NCBI GenBank assembly: GCA_020632875.1 | Contig: JACKET010000005.1 | Location: forward strand, 248,001 to 312,000 | Length of the DNA: 64,000 nucleotides | Reading direction: 5' to 3' | Source: Alphaproteobacteria bacterium | Lineage (GTDB): Bacteria > Myxococcota_A > UBA796 > GCA-2862545 | Shown here: positions 53,747-62,920 of the stretch, piece after piece | Layout: each line of letters begins with the position of its first letter | Numbering within the stretch: the stretch's first letter is position 1 | The notes under the pieces: generated by a model | The model's input: only the letters and a program-made list of their open reading frames with translations | What the model was told of the DNA's origin: nothing | Databases searched by the model: none | Position numbers and translations under genes: made by a program

Positions 53747-55426
53747 GTGGAGCCCGACTGCACGGCGCTGCTCGCGATCGTCGCCGTCCCCGCCTGGGAG
53801 GGCCCGGAGGGCGTGGAGCGCGCGTGGGACGTGTGCCTCGGCCCCGTCGTGGAGGCGCTGGCCGCCGGTCCGGGGTCTGCGGCGCTGATGATCGGCGGCC
53901 GCCTGATCGAGGAGTGGGCGAAGCGCCGGCCGGAGGCCGTGAAGCAGCTGCGCGCGCTGCTCGATGCCGGGCGGCTCGAGCTCGTCGCGACGGCGATGCA
54001 CCGGCCGGTGCTGAGCGCGGTGCCCGAGCGTGACGCGGCCGCGCAGATCGCCGCCCACACGACCCTGTTGAAGCGCATCCTCGGGGTGCGGCCCGAGGGC
54101 GCGTGGATCCCGCACGGCGTCTGGGATCCCACGCTGCCGCGCATGCTCGGCAAGGCCGGCCTCCTGTGGACGACCCTCGATCGCCGCTGGCTCGCGCGCG
54201 TCGGGGCTCCCGAAGCCCCGATCCTCTCGGTCGAGCGGGAGGGGCGGGCGCTCGACGTGCTCCCGTCCGAGCCCCTCGGCGTGGCGGGGTCGGGCCTGAG
54301 GGTCGTGCACCTCGACGAGGCGTCTGCGCGGGCGGCCGTGGCGTTCCTGCCGCGCGTGTCGTGCCTCCCGTCGGCCCTGCTGGACGGGGGTCGCGCCCGA
54401 GCCTACCTCCCGGCGGGCGGCAGCGAGGGGATCTGGGAGTGCCACCTGCTCGCCGACCCCGGCGCGGACGCGCTGCACAAGCGCATGCTCACCGTCAGCC
54501 GCCTGGTCCGGCGCCTCGACCGCACCATCGGCGACGGGCGCTACGCCGACGACGGGCCCGACCCGCACGTGTTCCAGCAGGCCCGCCGGTACCTGTTCCG
54601 CGCCCAGGCGACCGAGGCGTACGCCCCCACGTCGTTCGGTCCGGTGCACGGGGCGCATCGCGACCGGGCGTGGCGCGACCTGCTCCGCGCCGAGCGCATC
54701 GTGCACCGGGCGCTGTCGCTGCCGGAGTGCGACTCGGTGCGCGTCGACCTCGACTGCGACGGCAATGCGGAGGCCCGCCTGTGGAGCGGGAGCTGGTCGG
54801 TCACGCTGGCGCCCGGCCGGGGCGGGCGGATCGTCGAGCTGTCGCAGCGCGACGTGGCGCTCAACGTGCTCTCCGGCGCCGAGCCCGCCGCGTTCCACGA
54901 GCGGTGGGGCGACACCGGGGCCGCGGCGACCTGGGATCTCGTGACGATCGAGCCGGGCGGCGACGGCTCGATTCGCGGCGTGATGTGTGCGGACAGCGCG
55001 GTGAACGGGGTACCCGTGCGCATGACGAAGCACGTGCTGCTCCCCGCGCGCGGTCCGATGGAGGTCCGCATCGACATCGACAACCGCGGGATGGAGGGCG
55101 TTCGCGGCATGCTCTCGACCGAGCTGTACGCCACGCTCGGCGGCCCGCGCCTCGAGGGCGAGGAAGAAGCGTCACTCTCGGTGGAGGTCGCCGGCGGGAA
55201 GGTGCCGCTCGACGAGATCATCGAGCTGCCCGCCATCGAGCAGATCTCGATCATCGGCTGGCGCGCCCGCATCGAGCTCGAGCCCCGGCCCGCGGCCCGG
55301 CTCGCAATCGAGCCGCTGGAGCAGGGCGCCGCGCGGGTCGTGCTGTCGTGGCCCGTCGAGCTCTGGGGTCGCGAGCGCGAGCGGCGCGAGGTCGCGGTGA
55401 ACGTCCGGGAGGAGCCCCATGGCTGA
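53747..55426 (+). CDS. GH57 4-alpha-glucanotransferase-like protein, nucleophile replaced by His
   Basis: 559 residues with a complete 4-alpha-glucanotransferase layout. Seen: LLDAGRLELVATAMHRPVLS, then GAWIPHGVWDP, the region that reads W-L-x-E-R-V-W-E-P in active enzymes, with His123 where the nucleophile Glu is expected. Also LHKRMLTVSRLVRRLD, and FRAQATEAYAPTSFGPVHGA in place of the usual N-x-x-Y-W-H-G block. The C-terminal beta-sandwich (WSVTLAPGRGGRIVELSQRD, and onward) matches DUF1926-type domains. Inference: not a transferase; perhaps a glucan-binding subunit. GTG start at 53747. The end overlaps the branching-enzyme gene by eight bases. Confidence 0.83.
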   Translation: MEPDCTALLAIVAVPAWEGPEGVERAWDVCLGPVVEALAAGPGSAALMIGGRLIEEWAKRRPEAVKQLRALLDAGRLELVATAMHRPVLSAVPERDAAAQIAAHTTLLKRILGVRPEGAWIPHGVWDPTLPRMLGKAGLLWTTLDRRWLARVGAPEAPILSVEREGRALDVLPSEPLGVAGSGLRVVHLDEASARAAVAFLPRVSCLPSALLDGGRARAYLPAGGSEGIWECHLLADPGADALHKRMLTVSRLVRRLDRTIGDGRYADDGPDPHVFQQARRYLFRAQATEAYAPTSFGPVHGAHRDRAWRDLLRAERIVHRALSLPECDSVRVDLDCDGNAEARLWSGSWSVTLAPGRGGRIVELSQRDVALNVLSGAEPAAFHERWGDTGAAATWDLVTIEPGGDGSIRGVMCADSAVNGVPVRMTKHVLLPARGPMEVRIDIDNRGMEGVRGMLSTELYATLGGPRLEGEEEASLSVEVAGGKVPLDEIIELPAIEQISIIGWRARIELEPRPAARLAIEPLEQGAARVVLSWPVELWGRERERREVAVNVREEPHG

Positions 55427-57080
55427 CGGCGCATTCTGCCTCGTGCTGCACGGGCACCTGCCCTGGGTGCTGCACCACGGTCGCTGGCCGCACGGCGAGG
55501 ACTGGCTGTTCGAGGCCGCCGCCGAGACGTGGCTGCCGCTCATCCAGGTCCTCGACACGCTCGAGGCCGAAGGCATCCGCCCCGGCTGGACGATCGGGCT
55601 CACGCCCATCCTGCTCGAGCAGCTCGGCCACGAGCGGTTCCGCGAGGGGATGCGCCGATGGCTCGAAGAGCGCATCGCCCATGCTCGCCGCGACAGCGTG
55701 GCCTGGGCCTCCCAGGATGCCCATCTCGGCTGGCTCGCCGACCGGTGGGCGCTGCACTTCGCCGATCTGCTCGCGCGGTTCGACGCCATCGACGGCGACA
55801 TCGCGCGCGCCATCCGCGGCCGGCCCGGCATCGAGCTGTTGAGCTCGAACGCCACGCACGGCTACCACCCGCTGATCCTCCACGACCGGTGCGCACGCGC
55901 GCAGATCCGCGCCGGGCTCGCGACGAGCGAGCGACACCTGCGCGCCCGGCCCCGCGCCGCGTGGCTGCCCGAGTGCGCGTATCGCCCTGCGGGGCCCTGG
56001 ATGCCGCCCGCCGTCCACGGCGATGTGCGCGATCGGGCCGGTGTGGCGGGGCTCTTCGGCGAAGAAGGCGTGTACGCGTTCGTCGTCGACACCCACCTCG
56101 TCGAGCGCAGCACGCCGGTCGCGAAGCTCGACGGGGATGTCGCGACGCCCGTCGACCCCGGCATCCTCGCCGACACGCACATGGCCTGGAACAGCGTGCT
56201 CGAGCCGCTGCGCGTCGTCGAGCGCGACCACCTCACGCCGGTCACGGTGCTCGCGCGCTGCCCCGACGTGAGCGAGCAGGTGTGGAGCGGCGAGGTCGGG
56301 TACCCCGGCGACGGCCGCTACCTCGAGTTCCACAAGCGCCACGGCCTGCGCGGCCTTCGGTACTGGCGCGTCACGGGCTCGGGTGCCGACCTGGGCCAGA
56401 AGGAGGCCTACCAGCCCGACGAGGTGCAGGCGGCCATCGACAGCCACGCGATGCACTTCGTGGGCACGCTGCAGCGCCGCCTCGTCGCGCATCGGCAGCA
56501 CACGGGGCGCTTCGGTGTGGTCTGCGCACCGTTCGACGCCGAGCTCTTCGGCCACTGGTGGCACGAGGGTCCGCGCTTCCTGCTCGCCGTGGCCCGGTCG
56601 ATCGCGCAGCAGTCCACCGTCGAGCCGATGACGATGTCGGAGCTGCACTCGCGCGTCCCCGCGGACAAGGCCGCCGCGCTGCCCGAGGGCACGTGGGGCG
56701 CGGGGGGCGACCACCGCGTCTGGATGAACGACGAGCTGCGGTTCTACTGGGAGCTCGCGTACCGCGCCGAAGACCGGTTCCTCGACCTGCTCGACCGCTC
56801 GCAGGGCGTGGGCGCCGCGCGCGTGCTGATGGAGGAGGCCGGGCGCCAGCTCCTGATGCTGCAGGCGAGCGACTGGCCGTTCGTCATCCACACCCGCGGT
56901 GCCGTCGACTACGGCCTGCGGCGGATCCTCGACCACGCCGAGCGCCTCGACGACCTGCTGAACGGCGTGGAGGACGTGCTGTCCGACCACCCCGAAGACC
57001 CCGTCGTCCGCTCGACGCTCGAGCGCTGCCGCCTCGTGGACCCCGTCTTCCCCGACCTCGACCTCTCCTGGTGGACATGA
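55419..57080 (+). CDS. 1,4-alpha-glucan branching enzyme, GH57 type
   Basis: 553 residues. Seen: CLVLHGHLPWVLHHGRWPHG at the N-terminus, the nucleophile Glu185 in AAWLPECAYRPAG, acid/base Asp373 in VCAPFDAELFGHWWHEG, EFHKRHGLRGLRYWRVTG, and ELHSRVPADKAAALPEGTWG with the C-terminal helical domain. Residue positions are close to those of characterised archaeal enzymes of this class (Glu183 and Asp354 in the Thermococcus protein). It introduces alpha-1,6 branches into linear glucans. Cytoplasmic. It overlaps neighbours at both ends. All catalytic residues are present. Confidence 0.93.
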   Translation: MADGAFCLVLHGHLPWVLHHGRWPHGEDWLFEAAAETWLPLIQVLDTLEAEGIRPGWTIGLTPILLEQLGHERFREGMRRWLEERIAHARRDSVAWASQDAHLGWLADRWALHFADLLARFDAIDGDIARAIRGRPGIELLSSNATHGYHPLILHDRCARAQIRAGLATSERHLRARPRAAWLPECAYRPAGPWMPPAVHGDVRDRAGVAGLFGEEGVYAFVVDTHLVERSTPVAKLDGDVATPVDPGILADTHMAWNSVLEPLRVVERDHLTPVTVLARCPDVSEQVWSGEVGYPGDGRYLEFHKRHGLRGLRYWRVTGSGADLGQKEAYQPDEVQAAIDSHAMHFVGTLQRRLVAHRQHTGRFGVVCAPFDAELFGHWWHEGPRFLLAVARSIAQQSTVEPMTMSELHSRVPADKAAALPEGTWGAGGDHRVWMNDELRFYWELAYRAEDRFLDLLDRSQGVGAARVLMEEAGRQLLMLQASDWPFVIHTRGAVDYGLRRILDHAERLDDLLNGVEDVLSDHPEDPVVRSTLERCRLVDPVFPDLDLSWWT

Positions 57081-58018
57081 CCCCGTCGACCGTCCGGATG
57101 GACCCGCTCACCGGGCAGATCGTCGTGATCAGCCCGAGCCGCATCCCGCCGCCGCCCGCTTTCGGGCCGGGGCACCTCCCGACCGTGGCAACGTGCCCGT
57201 TCTGTCCAGGCCACGAGCACATGACCGGGCCGACCATCGCCGCGATGGAGGAGGGTGGGGCGTGGGTGGCGCGCGCGTTCGCGAACCGCCGCCCGGGACT
57301 GCGTCCGGAGGAGCCCGATCACCCCATCGGGCGCGGGCTCCTGCGGGGGCACACCGGCGTCGGTGCCCACGAGGTCATCGCCGAGTCGCCGGATCACGTG
57401 CACGTCGCCGACCCCCGTGCCGCCATGTCCCTCGCGGCCGACCGCCTCCAGGACCTCCGCCGGGACGGGCGTTTCGGCGCCGTCACGTGGTTTCGGAACC
57501 GCGGGGTCGAGGCCGGGTCGAGCCAGCCGCACCCGCACTCCCAGGTCATCGCCGTGCCCGTGGCCCCGTCGCTGCTCGAGTCCGTGATCGCCCACCAGGC
57601 CGCGATGCCCGGCCTGGTGCAGCGGCTCGTCCAGGCGGCGCGCGACGAGAACCGCGTGGTCTGGGAGGGGAACGGCGTGGTCGCGTTCTGCCCGTGGGCT
57701 CCATCCGCGGCGTTCGAGGTGTGGCTGGCGCCGACCGACGCCGTCCCGTGGATGAGCCTCGATCGGTCCCGTGTGGACGGGCTCGCCGACGGGCTCGCCG
57801 AGGTGGAGCGCCGCCTGCACGAGGGCTTCGGCTTCTGCAGCCACAACACGGTCCTGTTCGACGGGCCCAACCGGGCGGTCGACGCGGGGTTCTCCTGGCA
57901 TGTCCGCCTCAGACCCCGCCTGGTGCCCATCGCGGGCTTCGAGCTCTGGAGCGGTGGGGCGATTCAGCCCATCGACCCGGTCCACGCGGCTGCCGTTCTG
58001 CGCGGCTTTGTGACATGA
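57077..58018 (+). CDS. GalT-like sugar-1-phosphate nucleotidyltransferase (HIT superfamily)
   Basis: 313 residues. Seen: RMDPLTGQIVVISPSRI at the N-terminus, zinc-type CPFCPGHE, NRRPGL and GAHEVIAESPDH, the active-site HPHSQ with its catalytic His in GSSQPHPHSQVIAVP, and a HIT-like C-terminal half. Galactose-1-phosphate uridylyltransferase swaps UMP between hexose phosphates; members linked to GH57 operons may use other nucleotides. ATGA overlap with the branching-enzyme stop. Context suggests conversion of a sugar phosphate for alpha-glucan metabolism rather than the Leloir pathway, as galK and galE are absent here. Confidence 0.85.
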   Translation: MTPSTVRMDPLTGQIVVISPSRIPPPPAFGPGHLPTVATCPFCPGHEHMTGPTIAAMEEGGAWVARAFANRRPGLRPEEPDHPIGRGLLRGHTGVGAHEVIAESPDHVHVADPRAAMSLAADRLQDLRRDGRFGAVTWFRNRGVEAGSSQPHPHSQVIAVPVAPSLLESVIAHQAAMPGLVQRLVQAARDENRVVWEGNGVVAFCPWAPSAAFEVWLAPTDAVPWMSLDRSRVDGLADGLAEVERRLHEGFGFCSHNTVLFDGPNRAVDAGFSWHVRLRPRLVPIAGFELWSGGAIQPIDPVHAAAVLRGFVT

Positions 58019-58045
58019 TGCGGGTCGGTCGAGCCCCACCCACCG

Positions 58046-58909
58046 ATGTTTTGTCCGTATCATCCGGGTCAACCGGTCAGTTTCGCGCTTCCTTCGACTG
58101 CTCTCGGCGACGAAGGGATGAATGCCTGGCTGCCCGGGTGCTGTGGTCTTCCCGTCTGGGTCTGCCCCGATGGCGAGCTGCAGCCCGTCGAGGCGCGCTA
58201 CTGCGTCTCGCACGGTGAAGAGCGTCCGCACCCCGAGCGCATGGCCCACGAGCTCGGTCTGCTCGGCCCACCGCGGCTGGTACGCCGGTCGCTCGAGCTC
58301 CCGGCCATGTCCGATGGGCTCTCGTCGCCGTGCCTCGCGGGCAACGTGCTCGTCTACCTCACCGAGAAGGGCCGGCTCGTCGCGGTCGACATGGGGTCCG
58401 ACGCGACCGTGTTCCTCGCCGAAGACGTGCTGCAGGCCTCGCTCCGCCTCGAACGGGGGATGATCCGGGCCGCGCTGCGCATCGAGAGCGGCGTTCGCTA
58501 CCTCGCCTGGGACGTTCGCGACGTTCGCGACGCGCTCGCCGACTTCAGCGAGGTCTCGGGGCGCCCGACGGGCGGGGCGGGCAGCAACCTGCTCGGCCTG
58601 CCGCACAACCACACGCGGCTCCACGTCGGCGCCGGCCTCGTGCGGCTCGTCGTCGAGCACGACCCCGTCGAGGGCCCGCTCGCCGAGACGTACCACGAGG
58701 TCACGGGCGCCTGGCCGGGCCCGTGGCTCATCCGCCGCACGGCGAACCCCAAGGGCCCACCCGTGCACGACATCGACCTGCGCCCCCAAGACCTCTGGCA
58801 GGTGCCCGTGCCCATCCCGGGCGGCATCCTCGTGCTGGGCGTCGCCCGGGTGAACGGCGAGTTCCTGGCGGGCGCGCTCGCGATCCCGAACCTCGGGGGG
58901 CAGCGGTGA
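58046..58909 (+). CDS. Unrecognised protein (287 aa), gene 6 of the GH57 operon
   Basis: Starts at ATG 58046, 27 bp after galT. Seen: an N-terminal Cys-rich part (MFCPYHPGQPVSF, LPGCCGLPVWVCPDGEL, YCVSHGEERPHPE) that could form a zinc ribbon, then a beta-rich body (CLAGNVLVYLTEKGRLVAVD, VFLAEDVLQASLRLERGMIR, GLPHNHTRLHVGAGLVRLVV) suggestive of a beta propeller-like or jelly-roll fold. No signal peptide or membrane segment. Its stop overlaps the next GTG. No known family. Its place in the operon is the only functional clue. Confidence 0.8.
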   Translation: MFCPYHPGQPVSFALPSTALGDEGMNAWLPGCCGLPVWVCPDGELQPVEARYCVSHGEERPHPERMAHELGLLGPPRLVRRSLELPAMSDGLSSPCLAGNVLVYLTEKGRLVAVDMGSDATVFLAEDVLQASLRLERGMIRAALRIESGVRYLAWDVRDVRDALADFSEVSGRPTGGAGSNLLGLPHNHTRLHVGAGLVRLVVEHDPVEGPLAETYHEVTGAWPGPWLIRRTANPKGPPVHDIDLRPQDLWQVPVPIPGGILVLGVARVNGEFLAGALAIPNLGGQR

Positions 58910-60486
58910 TCGCGTGGCTCCTCGCGGCGTTCGCGGCTCCGCCGACCACGGTGGTGACCTTCGACAACGGCGGGTTCAACCTCCCGCTCTACACGCCCCG
59001 CTGGAACGGGCGTTTCGCGCAGCCGTCGGTCGCCCAGCAGCTCGCGTCCGACATCGCACGCCTCCAGGGCCACGCGCCCCGCGTGTTCACGTACCTCCCG
59101 CCGGGTCCGGTTCGCGGGCGGTCGTCCGACCCGTTCGAGGTGTTCCCGAAGTCGTCGGAGTGCAGCGACGTGTCGAGCGCCCCCGAAGAGGGCAGCGCGT
59201 GCTGGTGTCCGCCGGGCGACCGCTGCTGGAGCGCGCTCGACCTCAACCGCGACCCGGGCGCCAGCACGAGCCTCTACCAGGCGGCCCTCGCCATCCGGGG
59301 TCGCGTCGACGGGCCGCGCGTCGAGATCCACTTCACCGACCTGTTCGAAGAAGACCCCACCTCGGCCGAGAACCCCGCCGACGCCGACCGCTGCGTCACC
59401 AAGGCCGGCACCCAGAAGGCCCTCGAGGCGCTGATGCGGCCCGTCGAGGGCTCGCTCGACCACGTGGCCGTGGGTCTGCTCAGAGCGCGGGTCGACCCGC
59501 CGCAGGGCGTGGCGGGCGGGGTCGTGCGCTTCACCGAAGAAGACGGCGGGTGCTGGACGGCCGCGCGCATACGCACCTTCGGGGGCGGCGGAGAGCCGCT
59601 CGAGGTCGCGATGGGCGTGGTGCTGCTCGGCATCGACACGGCACCCGACGACGACGAGGTGCGGCGCCTGGTGCGCGACCTCGAGCGCCAGATCAGCGAG
59701 CCCCTGTCCCTCGAGCTGGTCACCGTGCGCGAGCCCCCCACCCAGGGCCGGCTGGCCGCGGGCTCCGTGCCCGCAGAGGGCGTCCGGCTCGCGCTGGGCG
59801 AGGCGCCTGCGCGCTCGACGCCCTGCGACGCCGTCACGACGAGCGTCTCGCTCGAATCGGGCCCCGAGTCGGTGTCGGGCCGCGTCGACGCGACGTGCGA
59901 CTCGCTCGGCTCGCTGTACGTGAGCCGCTCCGAGGTCTCGCGCGTGTTCAACCTGCGCGCCGGGCTCGACCCGACGTTCCGCAGCGTCGACCTCTCGGGG
60001 ACCGTGCACGTCCGCGGCACGTCCGAGCCCGTGCGCGCGGCGGTCGAGCGCCTCGCCGCGCGTCAGGAGGGCATCGATCGGCCCCTGCCGTTCTGGCCGT
60101 ACCTCGTGGCCGCGCTGCGCTTCGAGGCCCCCGACGGCGTGTGGCGGCCGCGCGAGCACTACGTGGTCGTCGAGGGCGTCACGGTGACGGGCGCAGACGA
60201 CCGGCCGTGGGGCATGGCGGGGATGTTCGCGTTCCTCATCGCCGCGGGCTTCACCCTGTTCGTCTACATCCTGTTCGGTCGCTTCGCGGCGAACCGGGCG
60301 TTCCGGCGCCATCTCGGGGCGGCGTCCGCGTCGGGCCGTCCCATCGCGGCGGTGCTCGCCGAGGCCTCCGAGGAGGCCCGTGCGGGCTGGTTCCTCCGGC
60401 TCGTCGTCGCGCTCGGCATCGGGCTGACCTTCGGCCTCTCGGCCGCCCTCGTCCTCCTCCTGTTCCACGGAGCCCTCGTTGGCTGA
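58906..60486 (+). CDS. Unrecognised exported membrane protein (526 aa), gene 7 of the GH57 operon
   Basis: GTG start in the four-base overlap with gene 6, giving MIAWLLAAFAAPPTTVVTFD, a signal-peptide-like head. The body is beta/alpha with several Cys (SACWCPPGDRCWSALDL) and strands such as RVEIHFTDLFEED; a VWA-like Rossmann fold is possible but the MIDAS triad is not evident. Near the C-terminus are two membrane segments (GMAGMFAFLIAAGFTLFVYI and VVALGIGLTFGLSAALVLLL) with a basic loop between, so both termini may lie outside the cytoplasm. Unrecognised. The end overlaps the next gene by eight bases. Confidence 0.8.
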   Translation: MIAWLLAAFAAPPTTVVTFDNGGFNLPLYTPRWNGRFAQPSVAQQLASDIARLQGHAPRVFTYLPPGPVRGRSSDPFEVFPKSSECSDVSSAPEEGSACWCPPGDRCWSALDLNRDPGASTSLYQAALAIRGRVDGPRVEIHFTDLFEEDPTSAENPADADRCVTKAGTQKALEALMRPVEGSLDHVAVGLLRARVDPPQGVAGGVVRFTEEDGGCWTAARIRTFGGGGEPLEVAMGVVLLGIDTAPDDDEVRRLVRDLERQISEPLSLELVTVREPPTQGRLAAGSVPAEGVRLALGEAPARSTPCDAVTTSVSLESGPESVSGRVDATCDSLGSLYVSRSEVSRVFNLRAGLDPTFRSVDLSGTVHVRGTSEPVRAAVERLAARQEGIDRPLPFWPYLVAALRFEAPDGVWRPREHYVVVEGVTVTGADDRPWGMAGMFAFLIAAGFTLFVYILFGRFAANRAFRRHLGAASASGRPIAAVLAEASEEARAGWFLRLVVALGIGLTFGLSAALVLLLFHGALVG

Positions 60487-62920
60487 GCTCGGCATCGTCG
60501 TGGTGGGGCCCGAGGCCGGAGCGCTCCGGCTGAAGCACCTCGATCTGCCCCTGCACCGGGTGTGCGTCGACCCGATCGTGCCGCTCGAAGCCGACATGCC
60601 CACGCTCGCCCGCGAGAGCGCCCTGGCCGCGTTCTCGGGGCCCGACGCCGACCGGTGGCGGCTGGTGCCGTCGCGGATGCTCGCCGACCACACCGAGATG
60701 CTGTGGGCCACGAGCCAGGCGATGTCGGCCGACGTCGAGCGCGTGACCGACGGGTGGGAGCGCGTGCTGGTGGTCGGATGGGCCGGCACGCCGGCGCTGC
60801 TGCCCGTGCTGCGCGGTCTCGGCGACAAGCCCGTCACGGTGCTGCTCGGCGGGCGGGTGCGTCCCGAAGACCCGTCGGTGCGGCGGAACCACACGGTGCT
60901 CGCCGAGATGCTCCGCGAGGGCCGCATCACCGCGGCGGTGCACGTCCCCGACCCCGAGCCCGTGCTCGAGGTGGCCGTCGACGCCGCACGGAACCCGGCG
61001 GTGCAGTCGTATCCGCGGCGCAAGGCCGTCGACATCGGCACTCAGATGGGTATCCGCCCCACGTGGGCCATCCCGTCCGCCGAGGTCGCGATCCATCGGC
61101 TGGTGCACGTGCCCCTCGGCCAGGCCACGCAGCTCCCGCAGCTCGTCGTCGACACCGCGGCGTTCCTCGCGCTCCGCACGGTGTTCTCGGGCCCTCCGGC
61201 CGACGTCGAGGGCGTGACGGTGCGCGACCTCGAGTCGCTCCGCGCCGAGCTGCCCGAGGGCGAGGTCTTCGAAGACTTCCGCAGGCGCATCACCACGACG
61301 CTCGACTCGGTCGAGTTCGTCGGCGAAGAGCCGCTGATCGAGCAGATCGCCCACGTGCTGCGGCCCATCGCGGCCGAGGTGCGGCGCATCGCCCAGGTCG
61401 CCGACGAGATCGAGCAGAACCGCATCCTCCGCCTCAAGGCGTTCGGCGCCGCCGGCATCGGCTACACGGCCCAACGCCTCCGCGCCCAGCTCGACGACCT
61501 CGGCGACGGCGAGCGGCGAAAGCCGGGCCTCGACCTGTCGGCGCTCCTCGACGGCGACCTCGAGCCCACCCGCGACGGCGTCAGCACGCTCGCGTGGCGG
61601 CGCACCTTCGCGGGCGTGCCGTCGTACATCGTGCGCCGCAGCGCGCCGGGCTGGGCCGTGGCCCGCGAGATGGTCCGCGAGCGCTTCGCCGCGTTCAAGG
61701 CAGAGTTCGCGTCGGCTCTCGCCACGGCGGTCGAGCAACGCGTGCGCGTGGCCTCCGACCCGTCCTCGCCGCTGCCGCGCCCCGTCGTGCAGTCGCTCCA
61801 CGACCGTGCCGTGCGCGTTCGCGACGCCCTGCAGGAGGCGCTGGTCACGCTCAACGGCAAGGTGCTCGGCGGCTGCGAGATCGCGCTCCGCCAGGATGGG
61901 CTGCTGCGCTGGGTCACCGAAGACCCCGACGAGCTGCGGCGCCGGCTCGACCGCCTGGCCGGGCGCTACGCGGTGTCGTCCGAGCTCGAGCGCGCCGTCA
62001 CGGTCTCGATGACGCGGCGTCCCCTGGGGATGGCCGAGGCGTCGGACTTCGAGGACTACGTGCGCGAGGTGGTCGACGCGGCGGTCGGCCTGTCGCGCGC
62101 GGCCACGGCGGTGCCGTCGTACGCCGACGTGCTGCGCGCCCTGCTCGCCGACCGCAGCCCCGAAGATCTCCGCAAGCACCTCACCACGAGCGAGGGCATG
62201 GATCCCGTCCTCTCCCTCCAGAAGGGCACGCCGGCCGAGCTGATGGAGTGGTTCCAGCAGACCGGGATGAAGGTCGAGGTCCGGTCGGGCGAGCCCTGTG
62301 CGATCTACTGGGACGACGCCGCAGAGCTCTCGTCGCCCATCGGCGACCTCGGGCGCGTCGGCACGAACGAGCACCTGCTCGAAGACCTCTCCCTGCCGCC
62401 GCCCGAGGGCGACACGCCACAGAGCCTCGCCGCGCTCGCCGAGTCCGTGGTCCTGCTCGTCACGGGCCTCGTGGTCGGCGAGCTCACCGTGGCGGGCGAA
62501 GAGGGCGTGCGCGCGCTGGTCATCACGGGCGCGGGGCTCCCGCCGCTGTCGCTCCTCCCGCACGGCGCCGTGCACCACCTCGTGTCCGACGCGGCGATCC
62601 GCGCGAACCTCGCGGTGCGCGTGGGCCGCAGGCTCGACGCGCTGCCCCGCGCTCCCGACGCGGAAGAGGCCCTGCTCAAGCTCGTCGAGCTCGCCGAGCT
62701 GGGCCCGTCCACACGGGTCATGGCGCAGATCGGCCTCGACCGCCCGCGCTACAAGCACCTCCTGCCCGCGATCCGCACGCTGCTCGAAGACAACGCGCGG
62801 CGCGCCATCGTGTCGATGGTCGACCACATGCGGGGCGAAGAGGTCGCTGCACTCGCCGAGAAGCCCACGCGTCATGCGATCGTGGACGTGCTCCAGCTGA
62901 GCCCCCTGGGAGTCGGATGA
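60479..62920 (+). CDS. Unrecognised 813-aa protein, gene 8 of the GH57 operon
   Basis: TTG start at 60479 in an eight-base overlap. Seen: an N-terminal alpha/beta region with a nucleotide-fold-like strand-turn (VLVVGWAGTPALLPVLRGLG, DKPVTVLLGGRV). The middle is helical with long charged stretches (EVRRIAQVADEIEQNRILRL, WAVAREMVRERFAAFKAEFA). The C-terminal half is also helical and Asp/Glu-rich. No signal peptide, membrane segment or Walker motif. The GW-x-G turn recalls RCK-type Rossmann domains of ion-channel regulators, but similarity is faint. Function unknown. Confidence 0.8.
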   Translation: MAELGIVVVGPEAGALRLKHLDLPLHRVCVDPIVPLEADMPTLARESALAAFSGPDADRWRLVPSRMLADHTEMLWATSQAMSADVERVTDGWERVLVVGWAGTPALLPVLRGLGDKPVTVLLGGRVRPEDPSVRRNHTVLAEMLREGRITAAVHVPDPEPVLEVAVDAARNPAVQSYPRRKAVDIGTQMGIRPTWAIPSAEVAIHRLVHVPLGQATQLPQLVVDTAAFLALRTVFSGPPADVEGVTVRDLESLRAELPEGEVFEDFRRRITTTLDSVEFVGEEPLIEQIAHVLRPIAAEVRRIAQVADEIEQNRILRLKAFGAAGIGYTAQRLRAQLDDLGDGERRKPGLDLSALLDGDLEPTRDGVSTLAWRRTFAGVPSYIVRRSAPGWAVAREMVRERFAAFKAEFASALATAVEQRVRVASDPSSPLPRPVVQSLHDRAVRVRDALQEALVTLNGKVLGGCEIALRQDGLLRWVTEDPDELRRRLDRLAGRYAVSSELERAVTVSMTRRPLGMAEASDFEDYVREVVDAAVGLSRAATAVPSYADVLRALLADRSPEDLRKHLTTSEGMDPVLSLQKGTPAELMEWFQQTGMKVEVRSGEPCAIYWDDAAELSSPIGDLGRVGTNEHLLEDLSLPPPEGDTPQSLAALAESVVLLVTGLVVGELTVAGEEGVRALVITGAGLPPLSLLPHGAVHHLVSDAAIRANLAVRVGRRLDALPRAPDAEEALLKLVELAELGPSTRVMAQIGLDRPRYKHLLPAIRTLLEDNARRAIVSMVDHMRGEEVAALAEKPTRHAIVDVLQLSPLGVG

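Noticed and set aside
57077..58018. GalT-like gene as evidence for a galactose (Leloir) operon
   Set aside because: No galK, galE or galactose transporter is present. The neighbours are alpha-glucan enzymes.
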